Assembly: GCA_037127585.1 (NCBI GenBank)
Contig: JBAXYB010000020.1
Coordinates: forward strand, 1-33,994
Length of the DNA stretch: 33,994 nucleotides
Direction of reading: 5' to 3'
Source: CAINDI01 sp037127585
GTDB taxonomy: Bacteria; Verrucomicrobiota; Verrucomicrobiia; Palsa-1439
Shown here: positions 21,478-29,336 of the stretch, piece by piece
How positions within the stretch are numbered: position 1 is the first letter of the stretch
Layout of the letters: every line of letters begins with the position of its first letter
The notes under the pieces: generated by a model
Seen by the model: only the letters and a program-made list of their open reading frames with translations
What the model was told of the DNA's origin: nothing
Database searches by the model: none
Program-made: the position numbers and the translations under genes

Positions 21478-22479
21478 TTGCGCGGTGGCGGAAAGCGATG
21501 GAGCGTTCACGCTGCGACGGACAGCAATAAGTTCGGCGACGATGCTAACGGCAATTTCTTCGACGCTTGTTGAACCGATTGGCACGCCCATCGGCGAGTG
21601 GACGCGGCGGAAATCTTCGGCGGTCGCGACGCCTTCGGCGAGAAAGCCTTCCATGACGGTGCGGAGTTTGCGTTTGCTGCCGATCATGCCGATGTAGGCG
21701 GCAGACGAGTGGATGACTTCGCGCAATACGAGCGCGTCGTGCCGGTGGCCGCGGGTGACGAGCGCGATGTAGGTGTCGGCGTCGACCGGTAGGCGGCGAA
21801 TCGCGGTGGACGGATCGTCGACGATGATTTCGTGGGCGTCGGGGAAGCGTTGCCGTTTGGCGTAGTCGGGCCGGTCGTCGAGGACGGTGACGGTGAAGCC
21901 AGACCACGCGGCCAATTTCGCGACGGCCTCGCCGAGGTGACCGGCACCGCAGATGATGAGCGTTGGGTTGGGCAACATTGGCTCGTGAAAAAGGTCACCC
22001 AATGTATGCGGCTGCGAGTACGTCCATGATTCTGTGGGAGCGGCGTCCCCGCCGAGATCTTCTTGGGCCGGTCGCGGCGGGGACGCCGCTCCCACGACTG
22101 AACGAGAGCCATCGCGCAAGTCGGTGATGAGGACGGCACGTTGGCGCGGCGGGACTGCCGGGATGGGCGGAGGGTTTGGTTGGATGAAGATGCGGACTGA
22201 GCCGCCACAGATCAGGCCGTCGTCCCAACCGAAATCGTCGTCGAGGACGGCGCGGAAGGTTTGGAGTTCGCCGGTATCGAGGGCCCGCAACGCTTTCGTG
22301 CGCGCCTCGGCTTCGAGGCAGCCGCCGCCGAGCGTGCCGACGACGCGGCCGTCGGGGAAGAAGAGGGCTTTCGCGCCGGCTTTTTGTGGGGTCGAGCCTT
22401 TCGATTCGATGAGGACGGCGAGGGCAACACGTTCGCCGCGCGCGAGGGCTTCATTGAGTTGCCGGTAGACTGTGTCCAC
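21454..22479 (-). CDS. xdhC: XdhC/CoxI-family molybdoenzyme maturation factor
   Basis: XdhC proteins bind the molybdenum cofactor, help sulfurate it and insert it into xanthine dehydrogenase. The N-terminal domain has VALAVLIESKGSTPQKAGAK and the GGGCLEAEA block. The C-terminal Rossmann domain starts at LIICGAGHLGEAVAKLA and includes YIGMIGSKRK and HSPMGVPIGS. The 341-residue protein starts with GTG 22479. Residues about 129-149 between the two domains are encoded by a palindromic repeat at 22034-22095. The gene faces xanthine dehydrogenase and the acetyltransferase, and lies head to head with the L,D-transpeptidase with only 24 bases between starts. Confidence 0.9.
   Translation of the reverse strand: MDTVYRQLNEALARGERVALAVLIESKGSTPQKAGAKALFFPDGRVVGTLGGGCLEAEARTKALRALDTGELQTFRAVLDDDFGWDDGLICGGSVRIFIQPNPPPIPAVPPRQRAVLITDLRDGSRSVVGAASPPRPAQEDLGGDAAPTESWTYSQPHTLGDLFHEPMLPNPTLIICGAGHLGEAVAKLAAWSGFTVTVLDDRPDYAKRQRFPDAHEIIVDDPSTAIRRLPVDADTYIALVTRGHRHDALVLREVIHSSAAYIGMIGSKRKLRTVMEGFLAEGVATAEDFRRVHSPMGVPIGSTSVEEIAVSIVAELIAVRRSVNAPSLSATAQLLERRPQ
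22034..22095. repeat. Family A palindromic repeat inside xdhC
   Basis: Arms 22034-22057 and 22072-22095 are 24-base inverted repeats with one mismatch and a 14-base loop. The core GGGAGCGGCGTCCCCGCC matches the copy in allC. In xdhC it is in frame, encoding a stretch that begins VGAASPP and ends DAAPTE in the inter-domain linker. Confidence 0.92.
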
Positions 22480-22503
22480 AACTCGATTTTAGGGGAGGCG
22501 CAG

Positions 22504-23409
22504 ATGTGTTACAAGGGCGGCATGTGGCGGTTGATATTTTTGGTGCTGTGCACAGCGGCGGGGGCGATGACTCGCGATGAGATTATTTCTTTGCAGGTGA
22601 CGTTGGATGATGCCGGGTTTTCGCCGGGGTTGATCGACGGGAGTTTTGGGGGACTCACGCATCAAGCGTTGGCGGCTTGGCAGTCGGCGCATGGACTGAA
22701 ACCGACGGGTGAGTTTGACATGGCTACGACGGCAGTGTTCCCGGCGGGCGGTCCGGTTTTCACGAATTGCGCGGTGACGGCGGAGGAGGTGGCGCAGTTG
22801 ACGACGATCACGGAAGATTGGCTGGAGCGGTCGAAGCTCAAGGCGATGTGGTTTACGTCGGTGGCGGAGATGGTCGCGGAACGGGCGCATGCGTCGGAAG
22901 GTTTGATTCGCGCGCTGAATCCCGGCATCACGAACGCGCCGGATTATTCGGTGCGCATGCCGTGTCATCAGGCCGGGAAGCTGCCGAAGGCGGCGCGATT
23001 GCGGGTGAATTTGTCGGCGAAGACGATCAGTGCGTTGGATGGGGAGGGGAAAGTGATCGCGTTGTTTCCGTGTTCGATTGCGGCGGATCAGGAGAAGCGG
23101 CCGGTGGGGCAGCTGACCGTGGCGACGGTGGCATTGAATCCGGATTACACGTATGACCCGGTGAATTTTCCGGAGTTGGATGAGAAGCAGAAGGGATACG
23201 GCAAGCTGATGATTCCACCGGGGCCGAATAATCCGGTCGGCATGGCGTGGATTGGATTGAGTAAGACCGGGTATGGCATTCACGGGACGCCGCACCCGGA
23301 GCAGATTGGGAAGACGTTTTCGCATGGGTGTTTCCGGATGGCGAACTGGAATGCCTACCGGCTGGCGCAGATGGTGAGTATCGGGACGCCGGTCGAAGTG
23401 GTGGAGTAG
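22504..23409 (+). CDS. L,D-transpeptidase (YkuD) with N-terminal peptidoglycan-binding domain
   Basis: The 301-residue protein is exported: a signal peptide spans about residues 1-21 (MWRLIFLVLCTAAGA). Residues about 23-80 form a PG_binding_1 domain (LQVTLDDAGFSPGLIDGSFGG, then ALAAWQSAHGL). The YkuD catalytic domain fills residues about 165-300, with the active-site motif IHGTPHPEQIGKTFSHGCFR and nucleophile Cys276. Such enzymes make 3-3 cross-links or attach proteins to peptidoglycan. ATG 22504 is supported by GGGGAGG five bases upstream; longer frames merely read antisense through xdhC. Confidence 0.92.
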   Translation: MCYKGGMWRLIFLVLCTAAGAMTRDEIISLQVTLDDAGFSPGLIDGSFGGLTHQALAAWQSAHGLKPTGEFDMATTAVFPAGGPVFTNCAVTAEEVAQLTTITEDWLERSKLKAMWFTSVAEMVAERAHASEGLIRALNPGITNAPDYSVRMPCHQAGKLPKAARLRVNLSAKTISALDGEGKVIALFPCSIAADQEKRPVGQLTVATVALNPDYTYDPVNFPELDEKQKGYGKLMIPPGPNNPVGMAWIGLSKTGYGIHGTPHPEQIGKTFSHGCFRMANWNAYRLAQMVSIGTPVEVVE

Positions 23410-23678
23410 TCGGCGGGCCGGGGATGGTTCGCAACCGAGGTGCGTGCAAGCCGCAACCCGCAGCGTGGGATGATATATCGCTTCGCGATATATCAAGACT
23501 GACGTACTGAACAGGCGCGTGCCATTCTCCGAAATCCGCGGTTCCTAATTCGCCGGTCTCGAATCCCATCCCCAAGCTCCCGTCCGCTTGTTGTCGTTAT
23601 TTGCGCCGGTTTACCATTGTTTACCGGAAACAAATGGTATCAGTTTTGGTATCGGTACGGTGTTTTTGACGAAGTGCT
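23410..23678. other. Non-coding stretch with two dyads
   Basis: No supported gene lies between the transpeptidase and the tRNA terminator. It holds a short perfect hairpin at 23472-23494 and an interrupted inverted repeat at 23613-23638 (ACCATTGTTT against AAACAAATGGT), followed by two GGTATC direct repeats. No T tract or clear promoter is seen. The rest appears featureless. Confidence 0.5.
23472..23494. repeat. Perfect hairpin with three-base loop
   Basis: GATATATCGC and GCGATATATC form a 10-bp perfect stem around TTC. It lacks a T tract on either side, so it is a poor terminator. It may be a small repeat or an RNA processing signal at the end of the transpeptidase message. Confidence 0.6.
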
Positions 23679-23709
23679 AAAAAAACCCACGCAACTCGTT
23701 CAAGTTGCG
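23679..23709 (-). terminator. Intrinsic terminator of tRNA-Cys
   Basis: Read on the minus strand, CGCAACT and AGTTGCG pair over a six-base loop and lead through TGGG into seven T residues. It lies 10 bases after the tRNA 3' end. Confidence 0.85.
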
Positions 23710-23719
23710 ATGGATAAAT

Positions 23720-23794
23720 TGGAGGCGGGTGTCGGAATCGAACCGACTCATAGAGCTTTTGCAGAGCTCCGCCTTCCCACTTGGCAAACCCGCC
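23720..23794 (-). tRNA. tRNA-Cys (anticodon GCA)
   Basis: The minus strand folds as a complete tRNA. The acceptor is GGCGGGT with ACCCGCC, and discriminator T73 and an encoded CCA end at 23720. The D arm contains GCCAAGTGGGAAGGC. The anticodon arm is GAGCT with loop CTGCAAA and AGCTC, giving anticodon GCA. The T arm is GTCGG, loop TTCGATT, CCGAC. U73 is a known cysteine identity element. A terminator follows. Confidence 0.97.
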
Positions 23795-23799
23795 CGCGA

Positions 23800-24015
23800 C
23801 TAACGCGCGCGGAAATTACCACGCTGCCCACGCCAGCGCAAGGATTCGGATTTGATTAGGATTTGAAAAGCGCCATGCTTAATTCGCTCAAGCTTCAGAC
23901 TCCCATCTTCCAAATCCGCCCGCCGCCTCCCGATGGTATAAGCCACCCCAGGCAACTCACCAGCGAGAATTAAATTACCGGCAGCACCCCCGCGCTGGCC
24001 GAAGTGTTTCTCCAT
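23800..24015 (-). CDS. Doubtful small open reading frame upstream of tRNA-Cys
   Basis: A 71-residue frame starting at ATG 24015 ends five bases before the tRNA 5' end. The protein is basic (many Arg and Lys), with no recognised domain, no signal and no membrane segment. The upstream bases lack a clear Shine-Dalgarno sequence. It may be a short relic, a leader region of the tRNA transcript, or chance. Without it, 23795-24062 holds nothing I can identify apart from the presumed fabI leader. Confidence 0.2.
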   Translation of the reverse strand: MEKHFGQRGGAAGNLILAGELPGVAYTIGRRRADLEDGSLKLERIKHGAFQILIKSESLRWRGQRGNFRAR

Positions 24016-24062
24016 ATGCGCCGGGCTTGACTGACCGGAGGCTTTCCCACAGAATCGCCCCC

Positions 24063-24845
24063 ATGGAATCGACCCCAAAACTTCTCGCAGGAAAAAAAGG
24101 CATCGTCTTTGGCGTGGCCAACAAACGTTCGATTGCTTGGGCCATCGCCCAGGCGTTACACGAGGCGGGAGCGCAACTGGCTTTCACTTATCAAGGGGAG
24201 CGGTTGAAGGAGAATGTCGAGGAGTTGGTCGGGACTTTTGGCGCGGGGACGCCGCTTTATCCGTGCGACGTGTCTCGCGATGAGGATATCGCCCGCGTGT
24301 TCGCGGGGGTGGCGAAGGATTTCGGGACGCTGGACGTTTTGCTGCATTCGGTGGCGTTTGCTCCAAAGGATGCTTTGGAAGGGGAGTTCGTCAATACATC
24401 GCGGGAGGCTTTTCGTGTGGCGCATGATGTGAGCGCATATTCGCTGGTCGCGTTGGCGCGGGGAGCGATGCCGTTGATGACCAATGGCGGTTCGATTATC
24501 GCCATGAGCTATTATGGCGCAGTCAAAGTCGTGCCTCATTATAATGTCATGGGCGTGGCCAAAGCCGCCCTCGAAGCCTCAGTCCGGTATCTCGCTTATG
24601 ATCTCGGCCCGAAAAAGATTCGCTGCAATGCGATCAGTGCCGGCCCAGTCAACACGCTGGCCGCGCGCGGCATTGCCGGGTTCACCTCCATGCTGAAGCA
24701 CTATGAGGAGCATGCCCCGCTCAAACGCAATATCGACGGACGCGAACTCGGTGCGGCCGGCCTTTTCCTCGCCAGTGACATGTCCACCGCGACGACTGGA
24801 CAGGTTCTCTACGTCGATTCCGGCTACGAAATCATGGGGATGTAG
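24063..24845 (+). CDS. fabI: Enoyl-[ACP] reductase (NADH)
   Basis: FabI carries out the last reduction of each fatty-acid elongation cycle. The 260-residue protein begins with the FabI-type cofactor region GKKGIVFGVANKRSIAWAIAQ. It has HSVAFAPKDAL in the middle and the catalytic Tyr-x6-Lys in YNVMGVAKAALEA. GPVNTLAARGI and SGYEIMGM complete the family pattern. ATG 24063 is chosen because upstream residues have no homology. It lies apart from the other fatty-acid genes at 2096-5357, as is common, and appears to be its own transcription unit. Confidence 0.95.
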   Translation: MESTPKLLAGKKGIVFGVANKRSIAWAIAQALHEAGAQLAFTYQGERLKENVEELVGTFGAGTPLYPCDVSRDEDIARVFAGVAKDFGTLDVLLHSVAFAPKDALEGEFVNTSREAFRVAHDVSAYSLVALARGAMPLMTNGGSIIAMSYYGAVKVVPHYNVMGVAKAALEASVRYLAYDLGPKKIRCNAISAGPVNTLAARGIAGFTSMLKHYEEHAPLKRNIDGRELGAAGLFLASDMSTATTGQVLYVDSGYEIMGM

Positions 24846-24938
24846 TCCCGGGCATGTTCAATTGTGTCCAACCGCGTGCGACACTCTTGACACCTCCTGC
24901 CGTGCGGTCTATTAAGTCTGATCAATCTGACTGACTGT

Positions 24939-24956
24939 GAGCCAATGAGTTGGCTC
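24939..24956. repeat. Small hairpin between fabI and the response regulator
   Basis: GAGCCAA and TTGGCTC pair perfectly over a TGAG loop. No T run follows, so it is not a standard terminator. It lies 55 bases before GTG/ATG candidates of the response regulator and could be a leader structure. Confidence 0.35.
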
Positions 24957-25010
24957 GGTGGCCTACCGGCTGCTTAACATGTAGTGAACACGTCATCAGC
25001 CGGACCGCAC

Positions 25011-26402
25011 ATGCCAAGAGCTAAGATTTTAGTGATCGACTCGGATGCGACTTGGACACTCACATTGTCTGAGTTGCTAATCCCAGAGAACTTCGAAGTT
25101 TTCTCCGCGAATTCCGCCCAAGACGCGCTGCTATTGCTGGAAGTTTACGCGATCGATCTCTTGATTGCGGACGTCAACTTGCCGGGGATCGACGGGACCA
25201 CATTGCTCGAACAACTCCGCCAGATGTTCCCGAACTCCGGCATCTTGATTCATACCGCCAAGCCGTCCATTGCTCAGGCGGTTCATGCGACCCGGTTGGG
25301 GGTGCTGGATTACATCGAGAAGTGTCCGGAAGCGGTGGCCCTGTCCACCCTCCGCGAGAAAGTGCGCCGCGCCATCCAACAGCATGGCACGCAAGTGAGT
25401 TCCGCCCTTCCGACCGACCCCCGGAGCCGGGGCGTCTTGGCGTCCCCGGTGCAAGGTTTCTACGGCATCATCAGTCAAACCAGCCGGATGCGGGACATCT
25501 TTGAATTGATCCAAACCATTGCCGACAGCACCGCCAGCGTCCTCATCCACGGTGAAACCGGCACCGGCAAGGAACTCATCGCCCGCGCGATCCACGAGGC
25601 CAGCGACCGGCATGGCAAACCGTTTATCACCCTGGATTGCTCCGCGTTGGCGCGCGAACTCCTCGAAAGCGAACTCTTCGGCCACGAAAAAGGCTCGTTC
25701 ACCGGCGCCAACGACCGGCACATCGGCCGCTTCGAACGCGCCAACGGCGGCACCTTCTTCCTCGACGAAGTGGCCAACATCGATCTCAACGTCCAAGCCA
25801 AACTTCTGCGCGTGATCCAATCCCGGACGTTCGAGCGCGTCGGCGGCACGAAACCGATCTCAGTGGACGTGCGCATCGTTTCCGCCACGAACCGGCCGCT
25901 CGAAGAACTCATCGGGGCCGGCAACTTCCGCGAAGATCTGTTTCACCGGCTCAACGTTGTCCAGATTGACCTGCCGCCGTTACGCCAGCGCAGTGAAGAC
26001 ATCCCGCTGTTGGCGATGGAATTTCTCCGCCGCTTCGCCCGGCAACACTCCAAAGACATGCGTGGTTTCACCGATCCGGCCATCGCCACCTTGACCGGCT
26101 ACCACTGGCCCGGCAACGTTCGCGAACTGGAAAACGTCGTCCTCCAAGCGGTCGTCTTGGCGAAATCGGCTTTGATCGACCACAGCGATTTACCCAAGCG
26201 CATTCTCGCGGCGCCACCGCAAGACGCCGCCGCCATCACGCTCGCGGACCAGCTCGGCGAACCGGAAAAACTGATCGTCCTCAACGCCATCCGGCAACAC
26301 GGCGGCAACATCAAACGCGCCGCCGCGATGCTCGACATCAGCCGCACCACGCTCTACGCCAAACTCAAGAAGTACAACATCGACCCCGATGCCGGCCGTT
26401 AA
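25011..26402 (+). CDS. NtrC-family sigma-54-dependent response regulator
   Basis: The 463-residue protein has three domains. Residues 3-120 are a receiver with Asp54 as phosphoacceptor (LLIADVNLPG) and the conserved lysine in DYIEK. Residues about 155-385 are the AAA+ activator with Walker A GETGTGKE from 181, the sigma-54 contact loop GSFTGA at 228-233, and Walker B GGTFFLDEV. The C-terminal Fis-type helix-turn-helix is AAAMLDISRTTLYAKLKKY. It should turn on sigma-54 promoters when phosphorylated. No partner histidine kinase is in the window and I found no convincing -24/-12 promoter here, so its targets are unknown. GTG 24984 is an alternative start. The stop overlaps the convergent gene by two bases. 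Confidence 0.93.
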   Translation: MPRAKILVIDSDATWTLTLSELLIPENFEVFSANSAQDALLLLEVYAIDLLIADVNLPGIDGTTLLEQLRQMFPNSGILIHTAKPSIAQAVHATRLGVLDYIEKCPEAVALSTLREKVRRAIQQHGTQVSSALPTDPRSRGVLASPVQGFYGIISQTSRMRDIFELIQTIADSTASVLIHGETGTGKELIARAIHEASDRHGKPFITLDCSALARELLESELFGHEKGSFTGANDRHIGRFERANGGTFFLDEVANIDLNVQAKLLRVIQSRTFERVGGTKPISVDVRIVSATNRPLEELIGAGNFREDLFHRLNVVQIDLPPLRQRSEDIPLLAMEFLRRFARQHSKDMRGFTDPAIATLTGYHWPGNVRELENVVLQAVVLAKSALIDHSDLPKRILAAPPQDAAAITLADQLGEPEKLIVLNAIRQHGGNIKRAAAMLDISRTTLYAKLKKYNIDPDAGR

Positions 26403-27853
26403 GGGCGCGTGTACACAATGGCGACTTCATCGCTGTAAGCCGGCCTCCACCCGGACAGGACGAGCAGCGAATTCAACGGATGTTTGACCGGCAGAATCGT
26501 CCACCCCACCTGATACTTCTGCAGTACCGCTTCCCAGCCCGGCTTCGTCTCATCGACCGTGTTGAATTCCCCAACGAGTTCCTTCCCAAAAAAATCATTC
26601 CGCCCATCGATGAACACCTTCCGCTCCGGTAACGCCCACAGCAAATAGCCGCCCCAGCCGTAATCATTAAACATCTCGCCGCGCACCGCGCTGGGATTCG
26701 CGCGGATGAATTCAACCGCCGCCGCCGGCACGCGGTTCGGTAGAATCGCCGAGTCCCAGCCGGGCCGCGCGACGATCAACAGCACACCGGCAACGGCCAA
26801 CGCGACCGTCGCAGCGCCGCCCGTCGACCGTTGCATCTCCTCGGCGCGCGCGCACAATCGCAGCCACAGCGGGTACCGCAGGAATGCTTGAAGATGCCGG
26901 GCCAGAATCGGTGCCGCCACCAAACCTAAGATCGGAATGTTGCGCGTCGAATGCAGCGCAAAATAGCCCCAGACCCCGAGCAGTAGAATCTCCGTCGCCG
27001 GTAACACCGGTCGTACGACCAACAGCAACAGCGCCACCGCGAACAATTCGAGCAATAGTCCGTGGGCGCTACCCGAATGAAAATTCGGCGACCGGAATTC
27101 GTTCACCATGCCGGATAGCTCCGGCGTGCGCAGAAACCCGACGATCTGCGCGTGCAAATGCCAGCCGTTAGGATTGACGAGTGAAGCCGCGAGGCACGCC
27201 GCACTCACCCCGGCCAACACGAGCGCCCGGTCGCGGTGGCGTTCGAAAATCGCGCCCAGAAAGAAAATCCCGAGCAGAATGAACCCGGTAAAGAACGCAC
27301 CATGCAAGTTCGTCCACAAGAGCATCAACACCGGTAACGTCGCAAATAACCGGCGTGCCGAACACCGGCCCAGCCGGTAATCATGCAGCAACCAGCCAAA
27401 CACAACGACGAGTATGTGGGTGACGAGATGCGGCCGGGCGAGCCAATGGTTGGTGACGCCGAACGCCGTCAACAACACGACTGCTGTTGCCAGCAATACG
27501 TCGGTCCCGGCCGCGAGGAGTTGCCGGTGCACGAGCCAGAGCGTGGTCGCGATCAGCGCGGCCGCCAACAACACGACGCCGTTCCAGCCGAACGCGAGCG
27601 ACGCGCCGGCATAGATGACTTCGCTCAGCCACTCTTTCGAAATCAACGGCGCGCCAAACTTCGTGTGCGAGAATTGTTCGCGATCAATCACGGTCCGGTT
27701 TTCAATCATCCACTCGCCGATGCGCCGATGCAGGGCCGGGTCCCCGTCAGCGCTGATCATCACCAGCCGCCAGTTCGACAAACTCAGCATCAGGAAAAAC
27801 ACCAACCAGATCATCACTCCGAGGTTGGGTAAAAAGGCCCGGCGCAAATTCAT
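26399..27853 (-). CDS. Multi-pass membrane protein, GT-C-like, paralogue of the next gene
   Basis: The 484-residue protein has about ten hydrophobic segments and no recognised named domain. After the first membrane segment comes a large loop with an acidic motif (ISADGDPALHRRIGEWM) and FSHTKFGAPLISKEWLSE. Further on are NHWLARPHL and NLHGAF. An acidic motif in the first external loop and the overall layout resemble GT-C glycosyltransferases that use lipid-linked sugars, but this is inference. The C-terminal 90 residues form a soluble tail with DYGWGGYLLWALPERKVFIDGRNDFFG. ATG 27853 overlaps the upstream stop by four bases; a longer start would re-read that gene. Confidence 0.8.
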   Translation of the reverse strand: MNLRRAFLPNLGVMIWLVFFLMLSLSNWRLVMISADGDPALHRRIGEWMIENRTVIDREQFSHTKFGAPLISKEWLSEVIYAGASLAFGWNGVVLLAAALIATTLWLVHRQLLAAGTDVLLATAVVLLTAFGVTNHWLARPHLVTHILVVVFGWLLHDYRLGRCSARRLFATLPVLMLLWTNLHGAFFTGFILLGIFFLGAIFERHRDRALVLAGVSAACLAASLVNPNGWHLHAQIVGFLRTPELSGMVNEFRSPNFHSGSAHGLLLELFAVALLLLVVRPVLPATEILLLGVWGYFALHSTRNIPILGLVAAPILARHLQAFLRYPLWLRLCARAEEMQRSTGGAATVALAVAGVLLIVARPGWDSAILPNRVPAAAVEFIRANPSAVRGEMFNDYGWGGYLLWALPERKVFIDGRNDFFGKELVGEFNTVDETKPGWEAVLQKYQVGWTILPVKHPLNSLLVLSGWRPAYSDEVAIVYTRP

Positions 27854-29310
27854 TCGAGTTTGCTCCAGACCCGCGCCACGGAGTCGGAATAAGCCGAGCG
27901 CCATTCGTTGGTCAGCAGATCGAGCGCGAGATTGAGCCGGTGATCTGCCGGCATCATGACCCACTGGACGTTGCGATTGGTGAGCGGCTCCGCCCAGCCG
28001 GCGCGTAGATCGGTGACTTGGCTGAATTCCCGGATGCCGGGTTCGCCGAAGAAATCCGTCCGGCCATCCACGAACGTCTTATGCTCCGGCAAATACCACA
28101 GCGCGTAGCCGCCCCATTTATATTGATTGAACATGTTGCCGGTGAATTGCGCCGGGTGGGCTTGGATAAACTCCACGGCCTTGATCGGCCAATCCTTGGG
28201 CGATAATTCCACCGACTTGGGAATGACCGCGACAATCACGACCGCGGCCCCGAGCACGAGCGGCCCGGCCCGACTGGTCTGCCCCATGGCGTTGACGCGA
28301 TTGGAGATGTCGCGCCACCGGCCCCGCGCACAATCCGACCACGCCGCCGCGAGGATAGGCGCCGTCACCAGCGCCAGCAACGGAATATTCCGGGCGGCCG
28401 TCAACGCGAAGTAAAACCAGGTTAGCAAGATCAAGCCGGCGGTCAGGGTCAATTGCGGTCGTGCGAGTGCGAGCGTGAAGAAAAACGCCGCGATCCAAAA
28501 CACAAACGTCAACGCACCGAGCGAATGAAAATTGGTTGACGCATATTCCGCCAGCCAACTGGTCAGATAGCTCGACCGGAGAAACTCCAGATTATGCCAA
28601 TGCAGCTGGTATCCGTTCGGATTCGCCAGCGAGGCCAGCCCGCACACCAATCCGGTCACCGTCAACACCCGCAGTTTCGCGCCATCGCGTTCGAGCGCCG
28701 CCCCGAGCCAATACGTTCCCAGCAAAACAAAGCCGACGAGAAATCCGCCGTGGAGATTGACCCAGAACAGCATCAACCCGGTCAGAATCACCAGGAGCCG
28801 GCCGCCTTGGCGAGTTCTGTTAAAGCGCAGCAACTCCACGTTCCACAACAACACGAATAAAAAGCTGAATACATGCGGACGGGCGAGCCAATGGATGTTG
28901 GCCGCGAACGCCGCCAACAAAGTCACCGCCGTCGCCGCCAGCAGATCGTTACCGGCGCGCAGGAGTTGCCGGTGCAGGAGTGCGAACGTGGTCGCGATGA
29001 CGAAGGCGGCGAGGCAGGCTTGGCCAAACAATCCGCCCGCCCGACCGGCCAGCGCGAATAGAATTTCGGCCAGCCATTCCTTCGTGATGACCGGCTCGCC
29101 GGTATGCGTGTGCGAGAAAGTATCGGTGGCGACGATTTGCCGGTGTTCGAGCATCCATTCGCCGACGCGCCAGTGCATCAACGTGTCGCCATCCGCCGAG
29201 ACCATGACGGTGCGCCACGCCGGGCTGATCAAGACCACGAAGATGAGCAGCCACAGCCAATGAGTCAGCGACGGGAGCAGAGAATGGGTTGTGGCGGTGC
29301 TCGACTTCAT
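27850..29310 (-). CDS. Multi-pass membrane protein, GT-C-like, tandem paralogue
   Basis: This 486-residue protein aligns along its full length with the gene that follows it on the minus strand. Shared blocks are SADGDTLMHWRVGEWM, SHTHTGEPVITKEWLAE, IHWLARPHVF, VNLHGGFLVGF and, near the C-terminus, KWGGYALWYLPEHKTFVDGRTDFFG. The divergence between copies indicates an old duplication. The acidic motif after the first membrane segment and the multi-pass topology point to the GT-C superfamily, and the substrate is unknown. The start ATG 29310 lies head to head with the GT87-type gene, leaving about 26 bases for both promoters. Confidence 0.8.
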   Translation of the reverse strand: MKSSTATTHSLLPSLTHWLWLLIFVVLISPAWRTVMVSADGDTLMHWRVGEWMLEHRQIVATDTFSHTHTGEPVITKEWLAEILFALAGRAGGLFGQACLAAFVIATTFALLHRQLLRAGNDLLAATAVTLLAAFAANIHWLARPHVFSFLFVLLWNVELLRFNRTRQGGRLLVILTGLMLFWVNLHGGFLVGFVLLGTYWLGAALERDGAKLRVLTVTGLVCGLASLANPNGYQLHWHNLEFLRSSYLTSWLAEYASTNFHSLGALTFVFWIAAFFFTLALARPQLTLTAGLILLTWFYFALTAARNIPLLALVTAPILAAAWSDCARGRWRDISNRVNAMGQTSRAGPLVLGAAVVIVAVIPKSVELSPKDWPIKAVEFIQAHPAQFTGNMFNQYKWGGYALWYLPEHKTFVDGRTDFFGEPGIREFSQVTDLRAGWAEPLTNRNVQWVMMPADHRLNLALDLLTNEWRSAYSDSVARVWSKLE

Positions 29311-29336
29311 TGGGGCGGAACATTAGAAAGGCCGGT

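Noticed and set aside
22261..22503. Longer N-terminus for the L,D-transpeptidase
   Set aside because: It reads antisense through xdhC, lacks a signal peptide, and the start at 22504 has an excellent ribosome binding site.
23617..23859. Plus-strand reading frame across the tRNA region
   Set aside because: It runs antisense through the complete tRNA-Cys and its terminator; the reading frame is a by-product.
25011..26402. Sigma-54 promoters controlled by the response regulator within the window
   Set aside because: I looked for the TGGCAC-N5-TTGC pattern upstream of the main operons and found no convincing match.
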